A stretch of DNA of 64,000 bases, taken from positions 186,001 through 250,000 of the forward strand of contig JAUSMA010000069.1 of the NCBI GenBank assembly GCA_030645475.1, given 5' to 3'. A program made the position numbers and the translations under genes. Source of the DNA: Nitrospirota bacterium. GTDB lineage: Bacteria; Nitrospirota; Nitrospiria; Nitrospirales; Nitrospiraceae. The notes under the pieces were generated by a model. The model made no database searches. It was not told the DNA's origin and saw only the letters and a list, made by a program, of their open reading frames with translations. Of the stretch, positions 15,280 through 23,626 are shown one piece after another; position 1 is the stretch's first letter, and each line of letters opens with the position of its first letter.

Positions 15280-16200
15280 ATGAATACTCATAGAATTCAT
15301 AGAGTTGCGAAGCTCACCGGTCTCTCGAAGGATGTTATTCGCGTCTGGGAGAGGCGGTATGGTCTTGTCAAACCTTCACGGAGCTCCAATCGCTATCGCG
15401 AATATAGCGACGAAGAGGTGGCGCTCCTCCGCTTTGTAAAGAACCAGATGGAACAAGGCGCAACGATCGGTTCACTCGCAACGGAGGGACACGACTCGCT
15501 TGTCGCACGTATGCGCATCGCGACTCCTGTTTCTCTGGAGGATCAGAAGCCTCATGATCGCCTGCTAGACGATTTGATGGGATCGCTTGACCCGCTCGAT
15601 AAGGCAGGATTCGAGCGGAGACTGAACGGTGCAGTGGCCGTCATTCCGTTTGAAGAAGCCGTTCAGCGGATTCTGCTCCCGCTACAACGCCGAATCGGCG
15701 AGCTGTGGCACGAAGGTCGATTGAGTGTTGCTGTCGAACACTACGTCACGAAGATTATCCAACAGAAGTTGTTTTCGGTCATGAATCAACTTCCGGTAAA
15801 TGAATTCGGTCCACGGATCCTCATCGCCTGTCCGGAGGGCGAAACACATGAGATTGGCGCCCAGGCCGTGGCCTACATCGCCGCAACCAAAGGGTGCCAC
15901 GTCTATTACCTCGGCCCCAACCTTCCCTATTCAGGTCTCCTGACATTTTGCGAGCAGATCAGGCCCGATCTCGTGCTCCTTTCTCTCACTGAGGTGAGGT
16001 TGGAGGCCGCGGCACTGCAACAACTCCATGAACTTGAGCATCTTGCGACCCGTTGGTCTGTGGCCGTGGGTGGCCAGGGTGCCCGTGCCATGGGAGACCG
16101 CCTTCGCGATAGCAAGATTGAACTGCTCGATGATCTCACCGCGCTACACAGCCGCCTGATGATGCTTCTTTCAACCCACAGGCTCGCCGCTCGTTCCTAA
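15280..16200 (+). CDS. B12-binding MerR-family regulator, CarH/LitR type photoreceptor
   Basis: A 306-residue DNA-binding protein. The N-terminal MerR helix-turn-helix covers about residues 3-70 (RVAKLTGLSKDVIRVWERRYG). A four-helix B12-capping domain holds the light-sensor signature W-x9-EH (Trp143, Glu153-His154, in LWHEGRLSVAVEH). The C-terminal cobalamin-binding domain has EGETHEIG, with His190 the likely lower Co ligand. Known CarH proteins bind adenosylcobalamin, form tetramers on DNA in the dark and release on light. It lies divergent from a cluster containing photolyase, with operator copies between them, so it probably represses both itself and that cluster in the dark. The family match is strong; light control is inferred. 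Confidence 0.9.
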   Translation: MNTHRIHRVAKLTGLSKDVIRVWERRYGLVKPSRSSNRYREYSDEEVALLRFVKNQMEQGATIGSLATEGHDSLVARMRIATPVSLEDQKPHDRLLDDLMGSLDPLDKAGFERRLNGAVAVIPFEEAVQRILLPLQRRIGELWHEGRLSVAVEHYVTKIIQQKLFSVMNQLPVNEFGPRILIACPEGETHEIGAQAVAYIAATKGCHVYYLGPNLPYSGLLTFCEQIRPDLVLLSLTEVRLEAAALQQLHELEHLATRWSVAVGGQGARAMGDRLRDSKIELLDDLTALHSRLMMLLSTHRLAARS

Positions 16201-16326
16201 TCTAACGTTTGGGTAGCAGTCGAATACTGGTTGTTCATCTAGCGAAAGAATGCGGATGGCGAATGGTGACAAGCACTCAGCCTGGCTGAGTTGTTCTTAT
16301 GACGAGAAATCTGAAATGGAAGTAGT

Positions 16327-16413
16327 TGGTGCCGAAGGCGGGATTTGAACCCGCACACCCTTGCGGGCGCTAGACCCTGAATCTAGTGCGTCTGCCAGTT
16401 TCGCCACTTCGGC
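16327..16413 (-). tRNA. tRNA-Leu (CAG)
   Basis: An 87-nt class II tRNA with an encoded 3' CCA. The acceptor stem is GCCGAAG/CTTCGGC. The anticodon arm is CTAGA-TTCAGGG-TCTAG with anticodon CAG. The long variable arm (GCGCCCGCAAGGGTGT) is typical of tRNA-Leu, and the T arm has GGTTCAAATCC. Confidence 0.96.
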
Positions 16414-16475
16414 ACATCGAGGTGGAAGGGGATTATCCTGAATTATTGAGGTCCCCGTCAAGCAAGGGGCTTGAG

Positions 16476-17927
16476 TTACTTCGCTTGCGCTGCTCGCGAG
16501 GCCCAGAGGCTGGCCTTCCCGATGTCCCTGGTGTCTCCACTGATCACGATCCGCTCGCGGACAAGCCCGGCTGCGCTGAGCAAGGGGGCTGCCGCGATCC
16601 AGGGCGCCTCATCGGCGATCAAGACATCGAACCGGACCCGGCTGAACAGGGGATCGCTCAGCACCCGCGATGCGGTGGTGACCACGAGACGCCGATTTTG
16701 GATGAAGGCCTGGCGGTTGGTATCTTCCTCGGCCGCGAGCAATTCCCGGATCTTTTTCGTCCCGCCCAGATGGACGATGTCTTCTTTGAGTTCGTCAAAT
16801 TCCGGCCGCATGTCTTTCGGTACAGCGGCCTCCGGCACGAGTTCGTCGATTCGCACCTTGGCGACATCGAGTTCCCCCTTCAATTCAGCGCATTGACTCT
16901 CATACAGTTCGAGATATTGATGCAGAGTTTCGACGTTTTTCCCGACGGCCTGCAGGCTGAGCCGTCGAAAGAGCGGGAGGTTCTCGTATTCAGCCAGCGT
17001 GGCAGTCACGTCTTTGATCTTGTTCTGTATGTCGGTGAGCTGCGTGAGCAGCCGCCATTCCAGCAGGCGCACTTCATCGAGATCTTTTTGTTTCTGCCCC
17101 TTGTAGGCCAACACAGGGGTCAACTCTCGAAACCGCTCGTATTTGCGCCGGAGCGCGGCCTTGTCTGCGCGAGACTTGGCATAGAACTGGTGCATCTGGG
17201 CTTCGAACCCCAGTTCCTGAATCCCGATACCCTCGGCCTGGTGGGCCAAGGTCATTTCATAGCGACTGATCCAGGTCTTATACGTGAGTCCGACGGCTTT
17301 CATGGCCCGCGCGATGGTTCCGGCGAGTGCATCCGCCGCCTGGTGATCGGAACAGACCAGCAGGATACGCTTATTCGCACGAATCAGTTCGATGACGAGG
17401 ACAGCCAATCGCTGCCGTCGTACCGAAAGCTCGTCTGACCAAATGGTCATGAGAATTGAGGAGCCAGGCCCTGTTCCGGACAGTTCTCCTGCTTCAGTCG
17501 TCGTCTCGAGGAGGGGAGCCAATCGGTCTGCCGGACCGAGCCGATAGGAGTCCGGTTGTGCGAGCATGTCGCGCAATCGCTTGGCCGACGTAGCGAGAAG
17601 CCCGGCACGATCAGGAACCACAGTTGTGTTGGCGCAGGACTGTCCGATCGTATCGAACGTCTGCACAAGGATTACGTTACCTTGCCCGCCAAGTACGATG
17701 CCTTCTGTTGGTTCCATATCGTCAGAAGGGATAATGGAGAGGGGCGTATCATGCGCGATGGACGAACCATGCGGGAGCGTCAGCTCGTAGAGGTGCAGCG
17801 TGCCGATGGTATGCAGCAGTCGGCCTGCTACCTGAGCAATCGGCTGGTCAAGCGTTGAGGTGCCCACCCGTTTCTGCTCGGCTTCAAGCCGAAGTGCCCA
17901 TGTCTCGATGAGGTCCCGCGCAGTCAT
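16476..17927 (-). CDS. SF1 (UPF1/DNA2-like) helicase-related protein lacking Walker A and RecA2
   Basis: A 483-residue protein. Two parts resemble motifs of UPF1-like SF1 helicases: ANKRILLVCSDHQAADAL (motif Ia-like, after the P-loop region) and RLVVTTASRVL...FDVLIADEAPWIAAAP with the DEA Walker B, then VISGDTRDIGK. The expected P-loop GPPGTGKT is replaced by WSDELSVRR. The chain ends just after motif III, so the second RecA domain is missing. A ~200-residue helical insert lies between the parts. The ATG at 17927 is chosen for AAGGA 5 bp upstream; an in-frame ATG at 17981 has none. Function unknown; possibly a non-catalytic relative. Confidence 0.75.
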   Translation of the reverse strand: MTARDLIETWALRLEAEQKRVGTSTLDQPIAQVAGRLLHTIGTLHLYELTLPHGSSIAHDTPLSIIPSDDMEPTEGIVLGGQGNVILVQTFDTIGQSCANTTVVPDRAGLLATSAKRLRDMLAQPDSYRLGPADRLAPLLETTTEAGELSGTGPGSSILMTIWSDELSVRRQRLAVLVIELIRANKRILLVCSDHQAADALAGTIARAMKAVGLTYKTWISRYEMTLAHQAEGIGIQELGFEAQMHQFYAKSRADKAALRRKYERFRELTPVLAYKGQKQKDLDEVRLLEWRLLTQLTDIQNKIKDVTATLAEYENLPLFRRLSLQAVGKNVETLHQYLELYESQCAELKGELDVAKVRIDELVPEAAVPKDMRPEFDELKEDIVHLGGTKKIRELLAAEEDTNRQAFIQNRRLVVTTASRVLSDPLFSRVRFDVLIADEAPWIAAAPLLSAAGLVRERIVISGDTRDIGKASLWASRAAQAK

Positions 17928-17995
17928 GCGATCCTTGGAAAGTGGTCTTTGTGTAGCGTCGGCCATCATACGGTTGGGCATTGCGCCTGTCTAGC

Positions 17996-18130
17996 AGGAT
18001 GCTGAAAAAATACGCCAGTTTCGTTCTTTCCTTCGCCGAAGCGGCTTCGCGCAGACAGGTTTCTTATTGTTCCGGCATGTAGGCCATTGGGATTTTGCCG
18101 TGCACAGTGACTATTTCGCAGCCTGCTAGC
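17996..18130 (+). repeat. Dispersed inverted-repeat element, truncated long subtype, copy 2
   Basis: It starts with AGGATGCTGAAAAAA and carries the ~31-nt palindromic insert (CTTCGCCGAAGCGGCTTCGC) also found in the copy at 2796. It then breaks off and joins a tail of ~49 nt (GGCCATTGGG... to GCAGCCTGCTAG) that matches the tail of the copy at 48280. The 3' arm of the core is missing. It lies between divergent genes, so it cannot serve here as a terminator for either. Confidence 0.75.
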
Positions 18131-18224
18131 CTGAGAATCGTGTGTCTGCTTGACCCCACCGAACAGTTCCATTAGCGTAGGCTTTTTGTAGTGCCTGCTC
18201 GATAGCCATTGGAGGACGTCATAC

Positions 18225-19403
18225 ATGCATGTAGTTGGACTTATGTCTGGGACATCCGGTGACGGAGTCGATGCCGCACTTGTGGACATTACCGGGCGAG
18301 GCCGTACGGTGAAGGCGAGGACCTTGGCCGCGCATACGCTGGCCTATCCACGTTCGTTACAGCAGCGTATTCTCTCCGCGTCTGTTTCCGGGACGGTCGC
18401 AGATATTTGTCATCTCAATGCGCTGCTCGGTGAATGGTTCGCCAATGCCGCGCTGCATGTGATTCGGCAGGCAAAACTTCAGCCAAGCGATGTGACGTTG
18501 ATCGGTTCGCATGGGCAAACCGTGCACCACCTTCCGCACGGCGTTCATGCGCCGGGTGTCGGCTCGATTCGTTCAACCCTCCAAATTGCCGAGCCGGCCG
18601 TGATTGCCGAGCGAACGGGGATTACCACGATTGCGAACTTTCGGCCGCGGGATATTGCTGCAGGAGGCCAAGGGGCTCCACTGACGCCGGCCGCGCATGC
18701 TCTGCTGTTGAAACATGCGCGCCGTGCACGGTTGGTCGTGAATCTCGGGGGCATCAGCAACGTGACCTATGTGCCGAAGGGGGGACGTCTTAGTGGAGTG
18801 CAGGCCTTCGATACGGGGCCGGCTAATATGGTGCTGGACAGTCTGATGGTGCGCGTGACCGACGGGCGATTGTTGATGGACCGCGATGGAAAGTTAGCGA
18901 TGAAGGGGCAGGTCGATTCACGATTGCTGGGCAAGTTGCTCGCTCACCCATTTCTGTCAAAACGACCCCCGAAATCAACCGGACGGGAAGCGTTTGGTCC
19001 TGATCTCATCGAGGAGCTGATTGCGATTCAACAGCAACGGAGCCTCTCTATCGAGGATTTGTTGGCGACCTGCAGTATGTGGACGGCCAAGGCGGTGGGG
19101 ACGTCGCGGCGGTGGATCAACGGAGAGATCGATGAGGTGGTGGTGGGCGGCGGTGGCGTCCGCAATCGGGCGATCATGACTCATCTCGCAACCGTATTCG
19201 CTCCGGTTCCGGTCACCACATTCGAAGCACTGGGGTGGGACAGTAAGTCGTTTGAAGCGGTGGCCTTTGCACTGTTGGCCTATCAAACCGTGACCGGCCA
19301 ATGGGGCAATATTCCGTCAGTGACGGGCGCTACGCATTCCGTGATTCTTGGTACGATTGTGCCGAACGGACCACGCTGGCGTGAATCCTTTCCTGCGCGA
19401 TAG
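18225..19403 (+). CDS. anmK: Anhydro-N-acetylmuramic acid kinase
   Basis: Phosphorylates and opens 1,6-anhydro-MurNAc to MurNAc-6-phosphate in cytosolic recycling of peptidoglycan. The 392-residue length is normal. Family motifs are GLMSGTSGDGVDAALVD at the start, GSHGQTVHHLP, TIANFRPRDIAAGGQGAPL, LNLGGISNVTY-type RLVVNLGGISNVTY, and FDTGPANMVLD. GGAGG lies 9 bp before the ATG. The DUF2726 gene begins 4 bp after its stop. Confidence 0.96.
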   Translation: MHVVGLMSGTSGDGVDAALVDITGRGRTVKARTLAAHTLAYPRSLQQRILSASVSGTVADICHLNALLGEWFANAALHVIRQAKLQPSDVTLIGSHGQTVHHLPHGVHAPGVGSIRSTLQIAEPAVIAERTGITTIANFRPRDIAAGGQGAPLTPAAHALLLKHARRARLVVNLGGISNVTYVPKGGRLSGVQAFDTGPANMVLDSLMVRVTDGRLLMDRDGKLAMKGQVDSRLLGKLLAHPFLSKRPPKSTGREAFGPDLIEELIAIQQQRSLSIEDLLATCSMWTAKAVGTSRRWINGEIDEVVVGGGGVRNRAIMTHLATVFAPVPVTTFEALGWDSKSFEAVAFALLAYQTVTGQWGNIPSVTGATHSVILGTIVPNGPRWRESFPAR

Positions 19404-19407
19404 CAGC

Positions 19408-19923
19408 ATGATGGAGAATATTGTTATCGGACTTGCCATCGCGTCTCTGGTGTTTCTGATTTGGCGCCTGATGATTTCATCAAGCAGTGAGCCGGCCAGG
19501 AAAGAGAGCGTAGTGATTCCTCCTGGCGTGACGTTGCGGCCTCAGCCCTTGCTGACCGACACCGATCTCATGCTCTACAATCTCATACGTTTGGCCGTAG
19601 AAGATCATTATCTTGTCTTTGCGAGGGTTCCACTCTGGTCTGTTGTCAGTGTCGAGGCGGAGGGAAAGGTTCGGTCTCAGGTGTTGAGGCAGATCGCGCT
19701 GAAGCAACTCGACTTTGTGTTGGTTCACCCGGGAACGAAGGCGGCCGAGCAGGTTGTGTTGCTTGAGGAAGGGTTCCCTCCTCAGCCACATGAGGTCACT
19801 CGAACTCGCGAGATCCAGGCTGTTCTGCAGGCAGCGGGCATTACCTTGACCACCTTGAAGCCCAACACGTCTTATACCGTGCCTCAGCTGGCTCAGCTGC
19901 TTGGCGTCGGCGAAGACGAGTGA
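19408..19923 (+). CDS. DUF2726 protein with N-terminal membrane anchor
   Basis: About 171 residues (the first of two consecutive ATGs is used). One N-terminal membrane span (IVIGLAIASLVFLIWRLM) precedes a cytosolic domain with the DUF2726 pattern: PLLTDTDLMLYNLI, ARVPLWSVVSVE, KQLDFVLVHPGTK and a C-terminal ILQAAGI-like strand (VLQAAGITLTTL). This fold is related to restriction-endonuclease-like domains. The family Asp in LDFVLV is kept, but the usual IELD core reads VLLEEG, so nuclease activity is doubtful. It converges with the next gene, with 16 bp between stops. Confidence 0.78.
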   Translation: MMENIVIGLAIASLVFLIWRLMISSSSEPARKESVVIPPGVTLRPQPLLTDTDLMLYNLIRLAVEDHYLVFARVPLWSVVSVEAEGKVRSQVLRQIALKQLDFVLVHPGTKAAEQVVLLEEGFPPQPHEVTRTREIQAVLQAAGITLTTLKPNTSYTVPQLAQLLGVGEDE

Positions 19924-19939
19924 CCGCCGGGATGCGACT

Positions 19940-20452
19940 CTATTCGCCAGGGCCGGTGCCAACCAGCTGTGTTGCCGGTTCCACATCACGTATCGCGGCG
20001 ACGTCAATGGCTTTCCTCGCCAGTTCGGCTTCTGCGCTCTCTGGATATTGATCGATGACTCGTTCGTACATCATGCGGGCTTTCTCATGATCCTTGATCT
20101 TGGCGTAGGTTTGACCAAGTTTGAGCGTGGACGCCGCAAGTTTTTGGCTCATCGGATAGTCGGACACGACGTTGTAAAATGACTTCAGGGCTTCCTTATA
20201 GCGCCCGAGCCGGTACTGGCATTCTCCCACCCAATACTGCGCGTTGGCGGCCAAAGAGGATTGCCCGTGCAGTTCGAGAAAGAATCGAAATCCTGCCAGC
20301 GCAGCTTCGTAATCCCGATGTTTAAACTCTTCCATCACTCGATCATAGAGGTGTCGAGACGAGTCCTGCATGTGGGACGGTGCAGCGACAGCGGGATTGA
20401 ACGATAGCAGCACCGCCAGGATTCCTGGGAGCACAATTTTCAGTATTGTCAT
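19940..20452 (-). CDS. CpoB/YbgF-like periplasmic TPR protein
   Basis: A 170-residue protein with a signal peptide (IVLPGILAVLLSFNPAVA) and three tandem TPR units. The second, SSLAANAQYWVGECQYRLGRYKEALKSF-type repeat, is characteristic of the tol-pal-associated YbgF/CpoB C-terminal domain. The usual N-terminal coiled-coil is absent and no tol-pal genes are nearby, so the role may differ. GGAGG lies 7 bp before the ATG. Confidence 0.82.
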   Translation of the reverse strand: MTILKIVLPGILAVLLSFNPAVAAPSHMQDSSRHLYDRVMEEFKHRDYEAALAGFRFFLELHGQSSLAANAQYWVGECQYRLGRYKEALKSFYNVVSDYPMSQKLAASTLKLGQTYAKIKDHEKARMMYERVIDQYPESAEAELARKAIDVAAIRDVEPATQLVGTGPGE

Positions 20453-20810
20453 CGTGATGCCTCCATACTGCTCAGCCTGGTCTCATTACCCATATCCCCG
20501 TGATACCGCAATCGCCATGCCACCATACGAGCGATCCGGCATGGCTAAAACAGATGTGAATCCAGTAGTTTGGCCTCGTTCCGTGGCAGAAGTTGCCGAG
20601 TGCCAGTCCTGCCTGGATGACAGATTTGTACGAGGTGTGTGTGATTCCTGGCTTGACAAAATTGAGACCACTATTGAGTTGAAGTGACGGGTGTCAACGG
20701 CTTGAGATGAACTTGACTTGCGTGGATCTGCCCGAAATAATGCCGCTCCTGATTTTGGGCCAGTGGCCGAGTGCAGAGAACCAATCCTGTGAGGATGAAG
20801 AGATGTGGAC
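20453..20810. other. Intergenic region with one doubtful short frame
   Basis: The region lies between the divergent CpoB-like and beta-helix genes. A rightward frame at 20517-20687 would give 56 residues (MPPYERSGMAK...) with CQSCLDD and VCDSW cysteines, but it lacks a ribosome site. The direct repeat GCCGAGTGC occurs near 20595 and 20767. A TTGACA occurs near 20660 without a good -10 partner. I see no tRNA or hairpin terminator. Confidence 0.4.
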
Positions 20811-21599
20811 ATGAAGACTGAGCCTCCGCCGAATCCACTCGGTGGAAAGACTTTGATCGTCGATGCGAATGACGCCGACGCCTATCCGCGACCCAGTGCG
20901 GCGCTTCTCGATGCTGGTGAGCTGGACCAGGTGTTTGTTCGTCCCGGGATCTATGAGGACAAAGTCTTTGTCACGGGGCGACCGATACATTTGGTTGGAG
21001 CCGGTCGAGATGACGTGCAGATTTTTTCCCGTCGTGGAGGGCCTCTCTATCTCCAGCAGGTCCCCAGTGGGCGCATCTCTGGCATCACGTTTCGATACGT
21101 CGGAAGTGACCAAAATTCTGCGATGAACCTGCTCGACTCCTCTTGTACGGTGACCCAGTGCCGTGCCACGGAGGGTATTCTCTCCGGCGTGGTAATTTAT
21201 GGGCCGCAATCACGACTGACATTTGTCGGGAATGAAGTTTGTGGCAACCGGGAATCGGGGATATTTGTGTTTGCCGGAGCACAGCCGAGGATTGCCGACA
21301 ATGTCTGCAGGGGCAACCACCATTTCGGCATTGCGGTCCGGGATTCAGGGAGCCATCCTGAGCTCGTTAGAAACCAGTGCCGTGAAAACATGCTGAGCGG
21401 GATTCTCCTCTTCCATCACGCGGAAGCACTTCTCGTCGACAATACCTGCAGTGAGAATCAGCATTGGGGGATTGTGATGACTCCCGATTCCCACCCGACT
21501 CCTGGTCGGGAGGCGCTCGACACCTCAAACATTCTTGCCCCCAATCCGCGAGGAACCTTGATCGTAACAGACCAGCCGCTAGGTGACATCGGACGGTGA
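20811..21599 (+). CDS. Right-handed beta-helix (NosD/pectate-lyase-like) repeat protein
   Basis: About 262 residues without a signal peptide. Successive ~23-residue rungs carry the NosD-type pattern V-x-N-x-C-x-x-N: FVGNEVCGNRESGIFVF, IADNVCRGNHHFGIAVR, LVRNQCRENMLSGILLF and LVDNTCSENQHWGIVM. This is the parallel beta-helix fold seen in carbohydrate-binding or lyase proteins. No catalytic residues are evident. The ATG at 20811 is used; a GTG two codons upstream is also possible, with GAAGAG nearby. Confidence 0.82.
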   Translation: MKTEPPPNPLGGKTLIVDANDADAYPRPSAALLDAGELDQVFVRPGIYEDKVFVTGRPIHLVGAGRDDVQIFSRRGGPLYLQQVPSGRISGITFRYVGSDQNSAMNLLDSSCTVTQCRATEGILSGVVIYGPQSRLTFVGNEVCGNRESGIFVFAGAQPRIADNVCRGNHHFGIAVRDSGSHPELVRNQCRENMLSGILLFHHAEALLVDNTCSENQHWGIVMTPDSHPTPGREALDTSNILAPNPRGTLIVTDQPLGDIGR

Positions 21600-21711
21600 C
21601 GAGGATACCTGCTATCTCGGCTGGGCGCGTAAAGTGAAAAGAGAAAATCTTGGAGGACAGGAAGCCTGTACTGGCCCTCGATACTCTGGATGCCAGCAGC
21701 CTGTGGCTACG

Positions 21712-22635
21712 TTATGCGGGGAGATTCGGAACGTGCGCCTCAGCGGCTTCGTGTAGGTGAAAGCTGTTGCCGCCTTGCTGTTTTGCTCGATACATTGCCG
21801 TGTCGGCATGCTTCAGTAATTCGTCGACGGGATGATCGTCGTGCGGATAAATCGTCACGCCAATGCTGACCCCGATGGAGATGTGATGGCCCTGTAGTTC
21901 GAACGGCGTGGCGATCGACTCCGTGATGCGTTTCGCCACCACCAGGATATTCTGGTCAGAGGAAACGCCTTCCAGGATAATGGTGAACTCGTCTCCGCCC
22001 ATCCGGGCCACGGTATCGACTTCACGCACACAGGTCTTGAGACGCTCCGATACGGCCTTAAGCAGGTCGTCACCCATGTCGTGCCCAAAGGTATCATTCA
22101 CGGCCTTGAACCGATCGAGGTCGAGGAGCATGAGGCCAATCGGTTGTTGTAGTCGCTTGCTTCGAGCCATGGCTTGAAGCAGCCGATCACGAAAGAGGCT
22201 GCGATTCACCAGCCCAGTCAAGTGATCGTACTGCGCGAGGTAGGTCAGGCGTTCTTCTGAGCGTTTCCGTTCTATCGCATAACGGACGGCACGAGCTAGC
22301 AGTTCAGGATGGCCTTGCCCTTTGACGAGATAATCTTGCGCCCCCTGTTGAACGGCTTGAAGCGCCAGGCTTTGGTCGCTGACACCGCTTAGGACGACCA
22401 CCGGGATTGTTGGACTTGTGGCGTGGACTTGTCTGACAGTCGGAAGACCGAAGGCATCCGGGAGGGACAGATCCAAGAGGACTGCGTCGAACCGGTCACG
22501 GCCGAGTAGCGCCAGTCCCTCTCCCAGCGTTTTCACGCGAGTGATCCTGAATTCCTCGATGCTCCATTCAGACAGGAGATCTTGCGTGAGTTGCGCGTCG
22601 ACATCATTGTCTTCGACGAGGAGCACTTTGATCAT
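21712..22635 (-). CDS. Response regulator with GGDEF diguanylate cyclase output
   Basis: A 307-residue protein that makes cyclic di-GMP. The receiver (about 1-125) has phosphoacceptor Asp55 in AVLLDLSLPDAFG and Lys in YLVKGQG. The GGDEF domain has an intact active site (RMGGDEFTII) and an upstream inhibitory site RxxD (REVD). DLDRFKAVNDTFGH is the metal- and base-binding segment. There is no EAL domain. The start at 22635 follows GGGGGAG; the frame continues upstream with a lipoprotein-like stretch but no start codon, so it is ignored. No histidine kinase lies nearby. A PilZ protein lies 1.3 kb away. Confidence 0.93.
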   Translation of the reverse strand: MIKVLLVEDNDVDAQLTQDLLSEWSIEEFRITRVKTLGEGLALLGRDRFDAVLLDLSLPDAFGLPTVRQVHATSPTIPVVVLSGVSDQSLALQAVQQGAQDYLVKGQGHPELLARAVRYAIERKRSEERLTYLAQYDHLTGLVNRSLFRDRLLQAMARSKRLQQPIGLMLLDLDRFKAVNDTFGHDMGDDLLKAVSERLKTCVREVDTVARMGGDEFTIILEGVSSDQNILVVAKRITESIATPFELQGHHISIGVSIGVTIYPHDDHPVDELLKHADTAMYRAKQQGGNSFHLHEAAEAHVPNLPA

Positions 22636-22764
22636 CCAACTCCCCCGCTGCCGAGTGAATCCATCTCGTTCGGCGTCTTGTTCCTTGTCAGTTGCCTCTG
22701 AGGAACATGCCAGATTCGGCAGTGTGATTATAGCCAAGAGGAGAGGGATGACAAAGCAAATGCG

Positions 22765-22783
22765 GAAAACCTGTGAGGTTTTC
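22765..22783. terminator. Perfect 8-bp hairpin between two leftward genes
   Basis: GAAAACCT-gtg-AGGTTTTC is a perfect stem with a 3-base loop, ~125 bp past the stop of the 22907-23284 gene. It has low GC content and no clear T tract on either strand. It may end that transcript or be a protein-binding palindrome. Confidence 0.35.
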
Positions 22784-22906
22784 TTCCAGGTTCAGGACAT
22801 AACTACCCCTCGCAAGCAGATGCAATCCAACGTGATTCCTTCCAGGCCACTCCCTAGGGGCGGTCATGGAAGTTGCCACGGACCATTCGGGATGCAGCGT
22901 CCTGGT

Positions 22907-23284
22907 CTACGCTACATGAAGTGCTTCAGCTCGTCGCCGAACTTCCTCAGCTTTCTGTGACTGTCCCAGGTTGTCATAGAGCGAGGCGATGTTGGCATGC
23001 AAGTGCGACAAGAGTTGTCCCAACTGGGCTTCTTGTGCGATCACGTTGGCTTCAAGCGCCAGCTTCTTTTCCTCGCTCCGGCGGAAGCGTTCCTCAAGTC
23101 GCTGCACGAGTTGGACCCAGCCTTTGACCTTGCCGGAATCCAAGTCAGGAATGGTCGGCAGGGCTTCGGCACGATCGAGGGATTTTTCTGTTTGATTCAT
23201 CCAATTGATGAACACGAGAAAATCCCCGAGCGTAATTTTCAGTGCGGATGAGGCGCCTTCTTCTTCGATAACTAGGTCTTCCAT
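22907..23284 (-). CDS. Small coiled-coil protein of unknown function
   Basis: A 125-residue cytosolic, highly charged protein. Residues ~60-120 form a long helix with heptad spacing (RLEERFRRSEEKKLALEANV, LLSHLHANIASLYDNLG). The start MEDLVIEEEG follows AAGGAG by 6 bp. A candidate promoter with a palindrome lies ~225 bp upstream. No family is recognised. Confidence 0.75.
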   Translation of the reverse strand: MEDLVIEEEGASSALKITLGDFLVFINWMNQTEKSLDRAEALPTIPDLDSGKVKGWVQLVQRLEERFRRSEEKKLALEANVIAQEAQLGQLLSHLHANIASLYDNLGQSQKAEEVRRRAEALHVA

Positions 23285-23509
23285 GGCAACTCCTTCTACA
23301 TAAAATTATTGCGAATAGTGTGCGGCCGGCGAATCAAACACTTCTGCGAATTTACCGATGAACGTTGCTGCTATCGGTTCCTGAAAAGTGAGTAGCTCGG
23401 CGAGCTCAACGTGAGCCACCTCCTTCCGTAGGTTTTGGCTTTTGGCCGGAAGCGGAGAGGGAGTCCAAGAATGGACAACTCATAGGCTACATCCAGTAGT
23501 GTTAGCCGA

Positions 23510-23539
23510 TTGATACTGCTCCAGCAGTGGTATTGTCAA
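23510..23539 (-). promoter_or_regulatory. Candidate promoter with a palindrome in its spacer
   Basis: On the minus strand there is TTGACA at 23534-23539, an 18-bp spacer and TATCAA at 23510-23515. The perfect palindrome ACTGCT-cc-AGCAGT (23515-23528) fills the spacer and could be an operator. It would drive the gene at 22907 with a ~220-nt leader. The rest of the 23285-23626 gap shows nothing else convincing. Confidence 0.4.
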
Positions 23540-23626
23540 CAGCTCTCTTGGGGGATTGATAAGAAGAAATAGCTGTTGGGTTTTAGAAATGGGGGTGAAC
23601 CCAAAAAGAGCGGGAAGCGAGCGCTA

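Noticed and set aside
20517-20687. 56-residue protein with CxxC-like cysteines
   Set aside because: No ribosome site and no supporting context; kept only as a note in the intergenic entry.
22636-22737. Lipoprotein signal fused upstream of the GGDEF response regulator
   Set aside because: The frame reads a lipobox-like NLAC segment but has no usable start codon or ribosome site before it, and a receiver should be cytosolic.
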